Below, piece after piece: positions 52,069-61,294 of a stretch of 64,000 bases of DNA. The notes under the pieces were generated by a model. It did not search any database. It had not been told where the DNA came from and saw only the letters and a program-made list of their open reading frames with translations. This DNA is from Candidatus Cloacimonetes bacterium 4572_55 (lineage in GTDB: Bacteria > 4572-55). Position 1 is the stretch's first letter. Every line of letters begins with the position of its first letter. The stretch lies in contig NBMB01000017.1 in NCBI GenBank assembly GCA_002084765.1, positions 1 to 64,000 of the forward strand, written 5' to 3'. A program made the translations under genes and the position numbers.

Positions 52069-53223
52069 TCACGCTTTTTCCATAATCTCGACAAGACCCG
52101 TCAACAATGCGTCCGTCCATTGCCTTTTTTCCTCTGGATCCGACGCTTGACGAATTTGTTGATCCATCACTTGCACATAGACGGATTCTGGAGAGTGTTC
52201 GGGAAGGTTCTCGGTCAATTTTTCTCCGCAAACGACTCGGCTTGTATCGACTTTTAGATGAAAGAAAAGAGAGCTGAATCGGTCTGATAAGCCTGCCGAG
52301 TCGGTCAATTCCTCCATGGTCCGCGCAACGCCGGAGAGCTTGATTGATAGGATCAGTTTCGGGTCTGCCATGTCTCGTAATTTCTCATGGAGATCATTTT
52401 GATTTTTCCATGGCAGGTCAATATGCAAGACTCGGATTTCTCTCTGTTGCACCGGAAGTTTTGTGACAGTCACCCGCTTTTTTCGATCAAAGACGATATC
52501 CAAAGCATACCGTTCGCCGCTTTCTTTCTCATGCATTCGGGTTCCTTCTGGAGAGCCTGCGTAATATGCAGGGGTAGATGTGCCGCATTTCTGGAAGCTA
52601 TGAAAATGTCCCATGGCGACATAATCGACTCCTGTAGCCTCGATTTCAGCACTGGAGACCGGATGATAGAGATCGCTCTCGTAGCTGCTGGACTGGACGA
52701 ATTTTTCCTGATAAGAACCATGTATCATCACGATATGCAGCCCGGGTTCGGGCGATGCGCGGAAATCCTTCAGTGGTCGGATAAATGTCCCTTTTTCCCG
52801 AAACGGATAGCCATACACATGGAGTTGTTCCTCGCTGACTCGACAGGATTGGCGTTCCATGCGGTCTTCGGTAAAAACGTGGAGTCTCGGCAGGCTCCAA
52901 AGCAATCGGGACGCGGGCGACGCGTGGGAAAGCCAATAGTCGTGATTGCCCGGGAGCAGAAAAATATGCGCTTTGGTCTCGTTAAGTCGCTCAAATTGGG
53001 CGCGGACGTATTCGATCAAGGAAAGAGATGGGAGGTAGGAATCGAAAAGATCGCCCGGAATCAACAGCGCGTCTGCTTTGTTCTTAATTGCCAGATCGAT
53101 CAATCGCTGCAAGGTTTTTTTAAAATCATCTTGACGGATTCGGTTTTTATCCGGGGACATCTTCGGAAAATTTCGACCCAAATGCAGGTCAGAAAATTGA
53201 AATAAGCGTAAGGGGTAAGACAA
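52069..53223 (-). CDS. SbcD/Mre11-like metallophosphoesterase (DNA repair exonuclease)
   Basis: The 384-residue calcineurin-like enzyme has the metal motifs FSDLHLGRNF, LLIPGDLFDSYLP, FLLPGNHDYW, IVMIHGSYQE and MGHFHSFQK in order, as in SbcD/YhaO nucleases. Its C-terminal capping region (about 270-384) is poorly conserved. An SbcC-type ATPase partner would be expected but is absent from the flanks. The start is TTG at 53221-53223, with GGGAGG five bases upstream. Confidence 0.85.
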   Translation of the reverse strand: MSYPLRLFQFSDLHLGRNFPKMSPDKNRIRQDDFKKTLQRLIDLAIKNKADALLIPGDLFDSYLPSLSLIEYVRAQFERLNETKAHIFLLPGNHDYWLSHASPASRLLWSLPRLHVFTEDRMERQSCRVSEEQLHVYGYPFREKGTFIRPLKDFRASPEPGLHIVMIHGSYQEKFVQSSSYESDLYHPVSSAEIEATGVDYVAMGHFHSFQKCGTSTPAYYAGSPEGTRMHEKESGERYALDIVFDRKKRVTVTKLPVQQREIRVLHIDLPWKNQNDLHEKLRDMADPKLILSIKLSGVARTMEELTDSAGLSDRFSSLFFHLKVDTSRVVCGEKLTENLPEHSPESVYVQVMDQQIRQASDPEEKRQWTDALLTGLVEIMEKA

Positions 53224-53235
53224 AATTGCCTCCCG

Positions 53236-53285
53236 ATCAGAAAAAATGACAAGACCCTGGAGGTTTTCGAAACCCCCTGGGGTCT
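53236..53285 (-). terminator. Terminator between thrC and the SbcD-like gene
   Basis: On the minus strand, an imperfect GC-rich hairpin (GACCCCAGGGGGTTT with AAACCTCCAGGGTC; loop around 53263) is followed by TTGTCATTTTTT. It lies 90-140 bases after the thrC stop. Confidence 0.65.
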
Positions 53286-53374
53286 GAGCGAAGTTGCGCT
53301 CTGAATGTAATATTGGGTCCGAGGAAAGTCAAGGGGAAAATTGATCCAGATGCGACCCAGGGCAGCGTTTGGGG

Positions 53375-54658
53375 TTACGGAAACTGCCGGGTCTCTCGCG
53401 ACAAGCAGTCAGCCACATCCTGCAAGTCATTTTCCACCAAGAGAGATTGCCGCGGCGCGGCGTGCATCACGCTCTCGATATCCTTTAGTCCATGACCCGT
53501 GACTATGACTGCAATGGAGTCAGAAGTCTTGAATTTACATTGATTTGCGATCTTCATCATACCGGCGAAAGCCGCGGCACCTGCGGGTTCTGCCATCACG
53601 CCTACTTTTCTCGCCAGCCCTCGGATCGCCGCGAGAATCTCCTGGTCGGATACGGATATAAACTGTCCGTCAGACTCTCTCACCGCTTTCAGTGCCTTGA
53701 TCTGATCCCGAGGCGATCCGACCGATATGCTGTCTGCGATTGTGCGTGGGATAATCGATTCTGCACGATCCGATCCAGTCTCCCAGGCAGTGACCAACGG
53801 CGCGCTTCCTTGCGCCTGAACTCCGATCATCCTTGGCAGCCGGTCGATCAAGCCCAGGCGGTAGAGATCGCGAAATCCCTTCCACACGCCCTGAAAGATA
53901 CAGCCGTCGCCGACTGAGACAAACAGATAATCGGGTGGTTGCCAGTTCAGTTGTTCGCACAACTCCAGCGCGCCGGTTTTTTTACCTTCTCCGAGATAGG
54001 GATTGATCCCTGTGCTGCGGTTGTACCATCCCCATTTTTCTGCGGCTTGACAACAGAGATCAAACGCCTGATCGTATGATCCTTTGACTTGAAGCACCGT
54101 CGCGCCATAGAGAGCCAACTGTGCCAGCTTGGCTTTTGGCGACCGCTCTGGGACAAAGATCACAGCCTCCAGATCGGTCAATGCGGTCATCAAAGCCCAC
54201 GAAGCCGCGGCATTCCCGGTAGAAGCCGCGGTCACGGTTTGGACTCCTTTTTCCAGTGCTCTGACCACAGCTACGGAACTGGCTCGATCCTTATATGACG
54301 CTGAGGGATTTTGTCCGTCGTCCTTGATCCAGATCGACCCGACTCCCAACTCCCGCTCGATCATGGCACTGCGATAGAGCGGCGTCCAGCCCACCCTCAA
54401 ATTTGGGATGAAATCCGGATTGTTCACCGGCAAGATCGGCAGATAGCGCCAATGAGAAAAGTCCCGATTTTTTCGAAGCGATTCTCGGGTCAATTGTCGC
54501 TTAACCGCGCTGTAATCATAACAAATTTCTAATGTGCCTGCCCAGGGACCGCAATCGGGACAGGTATAATCGATCTCATCTGGGCGATATTCCTTCCCGC
54601 AGGAGACACAATTCAAATAGGTCGCATAAGAGCGCGTGGTTTTTTTGTATCTCCTCAT
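53375..54658 (-). CDS. thrC: Threonine synthase
   Basis: The PLP enzyme converts O-phosphohomoserine to threonine. The 427 residues include an N-terminal zinc ribbon (CVSCGKEYRPDEIDYTCPDC), the PLP Lys in DGQNPSASYKDRASSVAVV, VTAASTGNAAASWALM for the phosphate region and YLFVSVGDGCIFQGVWKGF. The C-terminal GVMAEPAGAAAFAGMMKIAN is typical. There is no strong ribosome site, but the start lies six bases after trxB and is probably coupled to it. Confidence 0.92.
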   Translation of the reverse strand: MRRYKKTTRSYATYLNCVSCGKEYRPDEIDYTCPDCGPWAGTLEICYDYSAVKRQLTRESLRKNRDFSHWRYLPILPVNNPDFIPNLRVGWTPLYRSAMIERELGVGSIWIKDDGQNPSASYKDRASSVAVVRALEKGVQTVTAASTGNAAASWALMTALTDLEAVIFVPERSPKAKLAQLALYGATVLQVKGSYDQAFDLCCQAAEKWGWYNRSTGINPYLGEGKKTGALELCEQLNWQPPDYLFVSVGDGCIFQGVWKGFRDLYRLGLIDRLPRMIGVQAQGSAPLVTAWETGSDRAESIIPRTIADSISVGSPRDQIKALKAVRESDGQFISVSDQEILAAIRGLARKVGVMAEPAGAAAFAGMMKIANQCKFKTSDSIAVIVTGHGLKDIESVMHAAPRQSLLVENDLQDVADCLSRETRQFP

Positions 54659-54664
54659 AATCTG

Positions 54665-55597
54665 TTAGCCCATTTCTTCCAAAAATCTTTCAGCGTCGAT
54701 CGCAGCCATACAGCCAGAACCCGCGGCAGTGATCGCCTGACGATAGACCGGATCCTGCGCGTCGCCGCAGACAAAAACACCGGGAATATCAGTCTTGCTC
54801 GATTTTCCATTGGTGATGAGATAGCCCACGTCGTCCATTTTCAATTGTCCCTTGAACATATCCGTGTTTGGCTTATGACCAATGGCGACAAAAACGCCGT
54901 TGCACGCAAAGTCTGTGATCTCGTCACTCTTGACGTTGCGTAGCTTAACGCCTTTCACGCCGGTCTTCTGATCGCCCATGATCTCGGTGACAACAGAGTC
55001 CCATTTGAATTCGATCTTGGGATTTCCAAACGCCTTCTGACGCATGATCTTGGAAGCCCGCAATTCGTCTCGGCGATGCACGATCGTCACCTTTGAGGCA
55101 AATCGAGTCAGATAGACCGCGTCTTCAATAGCGGTATCGCCTCCGCCGACAACGATCAACTCCTTGTCCTTAAAGAAAAAACCGTCGCAGGTCGCGCACC
55201 CAGATACGCCGTACCCTATCAGTTTTTTCTCCGACTTCAGCCCCAATTGTCTTGCCGTGGCTCCGGTGGCAATGATCAGCGTCTTCGCCAAATATTCCTC
55301 GCCAGAATCATCCTTCAGCTTAAAAGGTCGCTCCGATAAATCTGCCTGGATTACGCTTTTCCAGACACATTCTGTCCCGAAATTCTCAGCTTGCTTTTTA
55401 AACAGTTCCATCATATCGGGTCCCATGACTCCTTCTGGGAAGCCGGGGAAATTCGTCACATCCGTGGTGATCGTCAACTGTCCTCCGGGTTGTAATCCCT
55501 CGAAGACCAAAGGTTTTAAGTTGGCGCGCGCGGTATAGATCGCGGCTGTCAGTCCAGCGGGACCGGATCCGATAATGATTACGTCTCGTTTTTCCAT
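54665..55597 (-). CDS. trxB: Thioredoxin reductase
   Basis: The 310-residue FAD/NADPH flavoprotein reduces thioredoxin. Motifs are FAD GSGPAGLTAAIYTARANL, redox pair VSGCATCDGFFF, NADPH VVGGGDTAIEDAVYLTRFA and GVFVCGDAQDPVYRQAITAA. GGAGGG is seven bases before the ATG. It lies 79 bases downstream of topA. Confidence 0.96.
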   Translation of the reverse strand: MEKRDVIIIGSGPAGLTAAIYTARANLKPLVFEGLQPGGQLTITTDVTNFPGFPEGVMGPDMMELFKKQAENFGTECVWKSVIQADLSERPFKLKDDSGEEYLAKTLIIATGATARQLGLKSEKKLIGYGVSGCATCDGFFFKDKELIVVGGGDTAIEDAVYLTRFASKVTIVHRRDELRASKIMRQKAFGNPKIEFKWDSVVTEIMGDQKTGVKGVKLRNVKSDEITDFACNGVFVAIGHKPNTDMFKGQLKMDDVGYLITNGKSSKTDIPGVFVCGDAQDPVYRQAITAAGSGCMAAIDAERFLEEMG

Positions 55598-55676
55598 TCA
55601 ATGCCCTCCATATTGGCATAAATATGAGTAGTGATGACGATATTTACGTAACGCAGATAGCTGGTCGGCACGATTC

Positions 55677-57947
55677 TCAGATCGCCTCCTGAAAATTCGC
55701 GGGTAGCTCCACTGTCTTCCGACAAGATGGACAGGAAATTCGTTTTTCTCCTTCTTTCATTTTCCGCTCTTCCGTATAATAATGCTTGCAGTGAGGGCAG
55801 GCGTACGGAATCGGGCGATTGTTGGTGATAAATCGGCAATCGGGATATTTGTTACAGCTATAAAACATCTTGCCTTTCTTTGATTTATGCTCGACAAGAT
55901 TTCCCTTACAATCGGGTTCCGGGCACGTGACGCCAGTGGGAATCGGTTGCGTACTCTTGCAATCCGGATAGCCGCTGCAAGCCAAAAATCGACCGAAGCG
56001 GCCCGTCTTCACGATCATTGGTAAGCCGCATTTTCCGCACTTAATCGAAGTCTCCGCGGGTAATTTCTCGCCCTCTTTTACGATAGGTCGAGCGTACTTG
56101 CACGTTGGAAAATTGCTGCATGAGAGAAATCTCCCATGACGTCCCCACTTGATCACCAGATTGCTGTCGCAGTTTGGGCATTTTTCATTGGTCTGCTCTT
56201 GGAGAGCCTGTTTGATCACAGTGGTTTGTTTCTCGACCCGATCCAATTGGCTGCGGAAAGGTACGTAGAATTTACGGATCATCTCCACCCAGTCCGTATC
56301 TCCCGCCTCGATTCGATCTAAATCCGCTTCCATTTTCGCGGTAAAATCGACATTAAATAGGTTGGAGAACTGCTGCACCAAGAGTTTTTTGACGATCCGT
56401 CCGCGCTCGGTCGGCACAAAACGGCGGCTCTCCAATAGCACATATTCACGATCCACCAGCGTGGAAACAATAGACGCGTACGTGCTGGGTCTCCCGATTC
56501 CTTCAGTCTCCAGCAACTTTACCAAAGACGCCTGAGTAAATCGTGGCGGAGGCTTTGTGAAATGCTGCTTAGGCGTCAAATTTTTACAATCAACACGCTC
56601 TTTTTCCTTTAATAGAGGAAGGATTGTATCTTTAGATTTTCCCGGATCCTTTTTTTCCTCTGTTGTCTGAGCCTCCGGTGCCTCCTCATAGACCGACAAA
56701 AATCCGGAAAACTTCAGGATAGAGCCGGTTGCTCGGAAAATATATCCGTTGGATTGGATATCGATCGTGGTCGCGTCAAATATCGCCGCGCTCATCTGGG
56801 AAGCGACAAATCGCCGCCAGATCAGATCATACATCCGATATTGATCCCTGTTGAGATGGGATTTTATTGACTCCGGCGTGCGACTCACAGAAGTGGGACG
56901 GATCGCCTCATGCGCGTCTTGCGCCTTTTTTTTGGTCTTAAAAATCCTCGCCTTTTTAGGAACATATTCCGAGCCGTATCTGCTCATAATAAACTCCCGC
57001 GCCTCCATTTGGGCTTCCGGCGCGATTCGGGTCGAGTCCGTCCGCATATAGGTGATCAACCCAGACGCGCCTTCCTGACCCACTTCCATCCCTTCATAGA
57101 GCTGCTGAGCAATCGCCATAGTCCGTTTGGCACCAAAGCGGAATCGATTTGCCGAGTCCTGCTGCAGAGTACTGGTGATGAAAGGAGGCAGAGGATTTTT
57201 CCTCCGCGCGGCTCGCTCCACCTTTGATACATGAAACTGCGCAGATTTTAGATCGGACAAAATTTTGTCAGCCGCGTCTTGATTCGGAATTTCCGCCTTC
57301 TTTTTTTCGATCTTTGCCAACTTTGCCGAAAAAACCTCTCCATTTTTCGTCGTAAAAATAGCGGTAACAGTCCAATATTCTGTAGGCTTAAACGCCTCGA
57401 CCTCCTCCTCCCGCTCGCAAATAAGTCGCAGAGCGACCGACTGGACTCTCCCCGCGCTCAGTTTCCCATAATGAATCGCTTTCCAAAGGATCGGGCTCAC
57501 CTGGTACCCGACCAAACGATCCAACACCCGACGAGCCTGCTGTGCGTTCACCAGATTCATATTAATAGCCGTTGGATTTTCGATTGCCTCCACGACTGCC
57601 TTAGAGGTGATCGCGTTGAACATCACCCGATGAAGTTTCTCCGGCTCTTTCTTCAAAATATGGGCGATATGCCAGGCGATTGCCTCTCCTTCTCGATCCG
57701 GATCCGGTGCCAGATAGATTGCGTCAGAATTTTTTGCAGCATCTCGTAATGCTTTAAATACTTTAGACTTCCCAGGAACCGGGATATACTGTGGCTTAAA
57801 GGAATTTTCGATATCAATGCCCAAATTTTTTTTCGGCAGGTCCCGGACATGTCCTACGGAAGCCTTTACCACGAATTTCGATCCGAGAAACTTATTGATC
57901 GTTTTTGCCTTTGCCGGCGATTCTACAATAACTAAAGACTTTCCCAT
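55677..57947 (-). CDS. topA: DNA topoisomerase I
   Basis: The 756-residue type IA enzyme relaxes negative supercoils. The Toprim domain has LVIVESPAKAKTINKFLG and APDPDREGEAIAWHIA, and the catalytic Tyr lies in SGLITYMRTDSTRI. Four C-terminal zinc ribbons follow (CPNCDSNLVIKWGRHGRF, CGKCGLPMIVKTGRFGRF, CPEPDCKGNLVEH, CPHCKHYYTEERK). GGAGAAAAG precedes the ATG. The upstream gene is smg, a common pairing. Confidence 0.97.
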   Translation of the reverse strand: MGKSLVIVESPAKAKTINKFLGSKFVVKASVGHVRDLPKKNLGIDIENSFKPQYIPVPGKSKVFKALRDAAKNSDAIYLAPDPDREGEAIAWHIAHILKKEPEKLHRVMFNAITSKAVVEAIENPTAINMNLVNAQQARRVLDRLVGYQVSPILWKAIHYGKLSAGRVQSVALRLICEREEEVEAFKPTEYWTVTAIFTTKNGEVFSAKLAKIEKKKAEIPNQDAADKILSDLKSAQFHVSKVERAARRKNPLPPFITSTLQQDSANRFRFGAKRTMAIAQQLYEGMEVGQEGASGLITYMRTDSTRIAPEAQMEAREFIMSRYGSEYVPKKARIFKTKKKAQDAHEAIRPTSVSRTPESIKSHLNRDQYRMYDLIWRRFVASQMSAAIFDATTIDIQSNGYIFRATGSILKFSGFLSVYEEAPEAQTTEEKKDPGKSKDTILPLLKEKERVDCKNLTPKQHFTKPPPRFTQASLVKLLETEGIGRPSTYASIVSTLVDREYVLLESRRFVPTERGRIVKKLLVQQFSNLFNVDFTAKMEADLDRIEAGDTDWVEMIRKFYVPFRSQLDRVEKQTTVIKQALQEQTNEKCPNCDSNLVIKWGRHGRFLSCSNFPTCKYARPIVKEGEKLPAETSIKCGKCGLPMIVKTGRFGRFLACSGYPDCKSTQPIPTGVTCPEPDCKGNLVEHKSKKGKMFYSCNKYPDCRFITNNRPIPYACPHCKHYYTEERKMKEGEKRISCPSCRKTVELPANFQEAI

Positions 57948-58136
57948 CTTTTCTCCGTTATTTTCAAAATAAAAGCAGAGACTCTCTCTCCACTTGATAT
58001 AACCGAATATTTTTTTGTTATGAGAGCTCCGCGCGTCATTCCCGCTCGCAATTCGTTCAATTAAAAAACGAATCGGATATCTATTTCTTATTCTCTTTTT
58101 AAGAAAAATAAGCGTGACCGCGTCAAATTATAAAAA

Positions 58137-58622
58137 TTAGAAAAACGCTCTGAAAGCACCTTGCTTATTGACGATCTCATTGGCGTCTTTTGAAGCGTAA
58201 CTGAATATAATAAAAGAGGTAAGAGCTTTTATTATATTCAAATCGACTTCCCATCCCGTGAGCAGTGCTCTCTCAATAATCAATTCTAACTGCTCATCGC
58301 GGATCAGACCCAATTGGTGCGCCTGAAGCAAAAAACCATACGCCTCGGGCTTGATAATAATTTTTTCTATTGGATGAAGAATCCGTATCGTTTTAGTCGG
58401 TTGCACGTGAATTCGCGGATCGTACAATTGCGATCTTTTTTCCTCATTCTCAAAAAACCAGTTCAAAGCGGAATCAATCTCTGCCGGCGAATAGCCCTCT
58501 TTCTGAAGGGAAGAGATCAGCATTTCCATATCGTCTTGATCCGCACCCGAAAGGTTCTCTATAGAGACCTCGCGAAGCTGATTTGCCAAATAAACAAGAA
58601 TATCTATCACTCGATGATCCAT
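58137..58622 (-). CDS. smg: Smg/DUF494 family protein
   Basis: The 161-residue protein resembles Smg (DUF494), a small protein of unknown function often next to dprA and topA. Family features are RVIDILVYLANQLREVSIEN at the start, LQKEGYSPAEIDSALNWFFE in the middle and FLLQAHQLGLIRDEQLELII, then ALTSFIIFSY. I used the ATG at 58622, with AAGGAG six bases upstream; a GTG six bases earlier overlaps that site. Confidence 0.85.
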   Translation of the reverse strand: MDHRVIDILVYLANQLREVSIENLSGADQDDMEMLISSLQKEGYSPAEIDSALNWFFENEEKRSQLYDPRIHVQPTKTIRILHPIEKIIIKPEAYGFLLQAHQLGLIRDEQLELIIERALLTGWEVDLNIIKALTSFIIFSYASKDANEIVNKQGAFRAFF

Positions 58623-59006
58623 GAACACTCCTTGAATGATATCCTGATCGAGAGGTTTATGGCGGTTAGATTATATGAATTTGTAGGGATGCGCAACATT
58701 TTCTAAGTCCTTTTTCGGCTGTTGCAATTCCGAGAATCAACATGTTCTGAGGGACAGAAAAAAAAATAGACCAGCCTCTCATTCCGAAAATCCCGCCATT
58801 TGAAAAAATAAATAGATACTATGCGAATAGTTTCCATCTTGTTCCAAAAGAAAAATCAGCAATGGAAAAAGTTATGCAACTCCAAATAAATTTATCATGG
58901 AGATTTTTGTATTTTTGCATTTTTTTTTAATAGAAATAATTGCCTCTGAAACATAAAAAAAACTCTCTGCAATTCCTGTTAGATAATGAAAAAAAACAAA
59001 AAAATA

Positions 59007-59035
59007 TTGACAAAATTCTAAAAATTTTATACCCT
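59007..59035 (+). promoter_or_regulatory. Candidate promoter upstream of the TolC-like gene
   Basis: TTGACA (59007-59012) is followed by TATACC at 15 bases or TACCCT at 17 bases. It is about 260 bases before the 59296 start. Confidence 0.4.
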
Positions 59036-59142
59036 ATTAATTGCTTTTCCTCGTGGGAACTTTTTAGCAAAAAATATGTTAGCGCGACACTCTGAAATGA
59101 ATACATCACAAGAGACAGAGAATAGGGAGGAGAGTGATAATA

Positions 59143-59220
59143 ATGCCATACGCTCAAAAACTCAACTTTTCTGAGAATCTGTCAAAGGCACCATATAATT
59201 TTTTAATTATCAACTTTTAA
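59143..59220 (+). CDS. Possible 25-residue peptide or gene remnant ending in a repeat
   Basis: ATG 59143 is preceded by GGGAGGAG about nine bases upstream. The frame encodes MPYAQKLNFSENLSKAPY and a further seven residues, then TAA. The last nine codons lie in repeat copy E, so this may be a gene truncated by the repeat rather than a real peptide gene. No homology is recognised. Confidence 0.25.
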   Translation: MPYAQKLNFSENLSKAPYNFLIINF

Positions 59221-59260
59221 TCTGCGATAATCCTCGTAATCTTCGGATCGAATTCCGTGA
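59193..59260 (+). repeat. Dispersed CGCAGATTA repeat element, copy E
   Basis: The plus strand has the same element as copies B-D in reverse complement: ATATAATTTTTTAATTATCA, then ATCTGCGATAATCCTCGTAA, then an end matching the CACGGAAATCGGTCC side with several changes. Its direction follows the downstream plus-strand gene. Confidence 0.8.
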
Positions 59261-59295
59261 GACCCTGTTGATACGAAATAAAAACGGAAAATACA

Positions 59296-60741
59296 TTGAT
59301 CAAAAAACTGTTTGTTTCTCTCTCCATGCTTCTATTTCTCTCCTGTATCCGCGCCCCGGACATAAAAGAGCCGGAGGTAGACATCTCGCCGCCGGACTCG
59401 TGGATAGCGGGCGATGCGCGTTCCCCCTCTCAAAAAAATGAAGAAAATTCGGACTGGTGGCAACATTTCCATGATCCGGCTCTGGACTCTCTGATCCGAG
59501 AATCGTTGCGGCACAATCACAATTTGCAAGCCGCTTCCGCTCGCGTTGACATGGCGATCTCGCAAGCACGTATCTCCAGCGCGGAGCTTTATCCGCAATT
59601 AAATGGGGGAGTGACCGCGGCTCGTCGCAAGCAACAAATATTCGGCATGCCTTCGATCGGGGGAACGGGTGAGAGCTCGGTTTCCACCATGACCTCCAAT
59701 AACTTTGGCGCGTCGCTGGATGTGAGCTGGGAGATTGATCTGTGGGGACGTATCCGTAGCGGTCGGTCCGCGGCTCTGGCAGACGTTCAAGCGTCCCAAG
59801 TCGATTGGTATGGTGCCAAACTTTCGCTGACAGGTCAATTGGCAAAGATGTGGTACGCGGCTATCGAACTGAATCGGCAGGTTGATCTGTCGCAAGCCGC
59901 GCTGGAAAATTACCAACTATCTGTTCGGCGTATCAAAGAGCGGTATGAAAAAGGGCTGGTCTCATCACTCGATTATCGGATGGCAGAATCTGCAGTCGCT
60001 ACGGCTGAGGCAAATTTTCTCGCTCGGCAACAGCAATTGGAAAGTGCCCGACGCCAACTTGAAATAATGCTGGGTAGATATCCCGCGGCTGAGATCGAGA
60101 TTAATAAAAACGCGGTTCCCCATCTGGAATACGTTCCGGCTGGACTCCCAGCTGAACTGGTCTCCAAAAGACCAGATTTGATCTCGGCAGAACGCCGGAT
60201 CGCCGCTGCAAAAAAACGCGTTTCCCAAGCCAAAGCCTCCCTCTATCCCCGAATCGCCCTGACCGGGTCCGCTGGACAATCCAGCTCAGAATTGGAAAAT
60301 TTATTGGACGGCGATTTCTCCGTTTGGAGCATTATAGGCAATATTGTGCACCCCCTTTTTCAAGGCGGACGCTTGTTGGCTGGAGTCAAATCAGCGCAGT
60401 CAAACGCGGAAATGCAACTGGCGCAGTTCGCACAAAGCCTTCTGAACGCTTATGCTGAAGTCGAAAACGCTCTCGCGGCTGAACGCTATCTCGCGGGTCA
60501 AGAGACTGCATTGGAGACAGCCGCGCATCAAGCCGCCGCGGCTTGTGAGCTGGCGGAAGATCGGTATCGCCGCGGCCTGGTCAATGTTTTTTCTATGTTG
60601 GAAGCGCAGCGCAACTCTCTTCAAGCTGAGAGTCAGCTTATTAACATCCGACGTCAGCGGATTGACGCCCGCGTCGATCTTTGCCTCGGACTCGGCGGCG
60701 GGATTGATATGAGCGGCGTGCTCGGCGAGTCTAAAAAATGA
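59296..60741 (+). CDS. TolC/NodT-family outer-membrane efflux lipoprotein
   Basis: The 481-residue protein has a lipobox (MLLFLSC; Cys about residue 17) and two OEP repeats with long helices. Family motifs are WWQHFHDPALDSLIRESLRH, ASLDVSWEIDLWGRIRSGRS, PAGLPAELVSKRPDLISAER and ASLYPRIALTGSAG. It forms the outer-membrane channel of RND or ABC exporters. No membrane-fusion or pump gene is adjacent, so its partner is elsewhere. The start is TTG 59296, with GGAAA upstream. Confidence 0.92.
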   Translation: MIKKLFVSLSMLLFLSCIRAPDIKEPEVDISPPDSWIAGDARSPSQKNEENSDWWQHFHDPALDSLIRESLRHNHNLQAASARVDMAISQARISSAELYPQLNGGVTAARRKQQIFGMPSIGGTGESSVSTMTSNNFGASLDVSWEIDLWGRIRSGRSAALADVQASQVDWYGAKLSLTGQLAKMWYAAIELNRQVDLSQAALENYQLSVRRIKERYEKGLVSSLDYRMAESAVATAEANFLARQQQLESARRQLEIMLGRYPAAEIEINKNAVPHLEYVPAGLPAELVSKRPDLISAERRIAAAKKRVSQAKASLYPRIALTGSAGQSSSELENLLDGDFSVWSIIGNIVHPLFQGGRLLAGVKSAQSNAEMQLAQFAQSLLNAYAEVENALAAERYLAGQETALETAAHQAAAACELAEDRYRRGLVNVFSMLEAQRNSLQAESQLINIRRQRIDARVDLCLGLGGGIDMSGVLGESKK

Positions 60742-60805
60742 ATTAGATCGCTATTCTATGATCACGGTATGACGACACTTTTCAGCACAAAAATTTGGAG
60801 AAATT

Positions 60806-61243
60806 ATGGGATGGTTTCAGAAAGAAATTCGCTTAAGACCTCGGCAGAGGGGAGTTCATCTGATCACGAAAGAGATCGCAGGTCAAATTCCTGAGATGCG
60901 CAATTTTTCTGTGGGGATCGCGCACATTTTTATAAAGCATAGCTCCGCCTCCTTGTCAGTGAATGAGAATGCCGACCCCGATGTCCGAAAAGATATGGAA
61001 GCCTATCTGAACCGGATGGTTCCAGAAAATGAACCCTACTACGCTCATATACATGAAGGATCAGACGATATGCCAGCGCACATCAAAGCGACTTTGGTGG
61101 GATGCAGCGTCACGATTCCCATATCTCACGGCAGATTTAACCTCGGAACCTGGCAGGGTATTTACCTGTGCGAACATCGAAATCGGGGAGGCGCACGCCG
61201 GCTTGTGGCGACGATTCAGGGCGAAATCAAAGGGGAAAAGTGA
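60806..61243 (+). CDS. YjbQ/UPF0047 family protein
   Basis: The 145-residue protein belongs to the UPF0047 family (secondary thiamine-phosphate synthase enzyme). Seen are LITKEIAGQIPEMRNFSVGI, FIKHSSASLSVNENADPDV, HIKATLVGCSVTIPISHGR and the ending LGTWQGIYLCEHRNRGGARR. The conserved His residues form the active site. Weak thiamine-phosphate synthase activity is reported for the family, and the physiological role is unclear. GGAG lies six bases before the ATG. Confidence 0.93.
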   Translation: MGWFQKEIRLRPRQRGVHLITKEIAGQIPEMRNFSVGIAHIFIKHSSASLSVNENADPDVRKDMEAYLNRMVPENEPYYAHIHEGSDDMPAHIKATLVGCSVTIPISHGRFNLGTWQGIYLCEHRNRGGARRLVATIQGEIKGEK

Positions 61244-61294
61244 GAAAAAAAATGTTCCAACAGATATTACAACGCACCCAACCCGCGAGTCGAG

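Larger units (their letters stand above)
58623..59295. other. 673-bp divergent intergenic region
   Basis: The region is AT-rich and has no large gene. It should hold the smg-topA promoter (minus) on the left. On the right it has a plus-strand promoter candidate (59007-59035), a possible 25-codon frame with a good ribosome site (59143-59220) and repeat copy E (59193-59260). Each is listed separately. Confidence 0.55.

Noticed and set aside
52387-53205. A 272-codon open frame on the plus strand inside the SbcD-like gene
   Set aside because: It is a shadow of the well-supported minus-strand nuclease. It has no ribosome site and no recognisable domain.
53324-53410. Sequence GAGGAAAGTC near 53321-53330 resembles the start of RNase P RNA
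   Set aside because: The flanking conserved blocks (GGGC after GAGGAAAGTCC, the ACAGAAA core and the 3' complement) are missing, and the stretch soon enters the thrC coding region.
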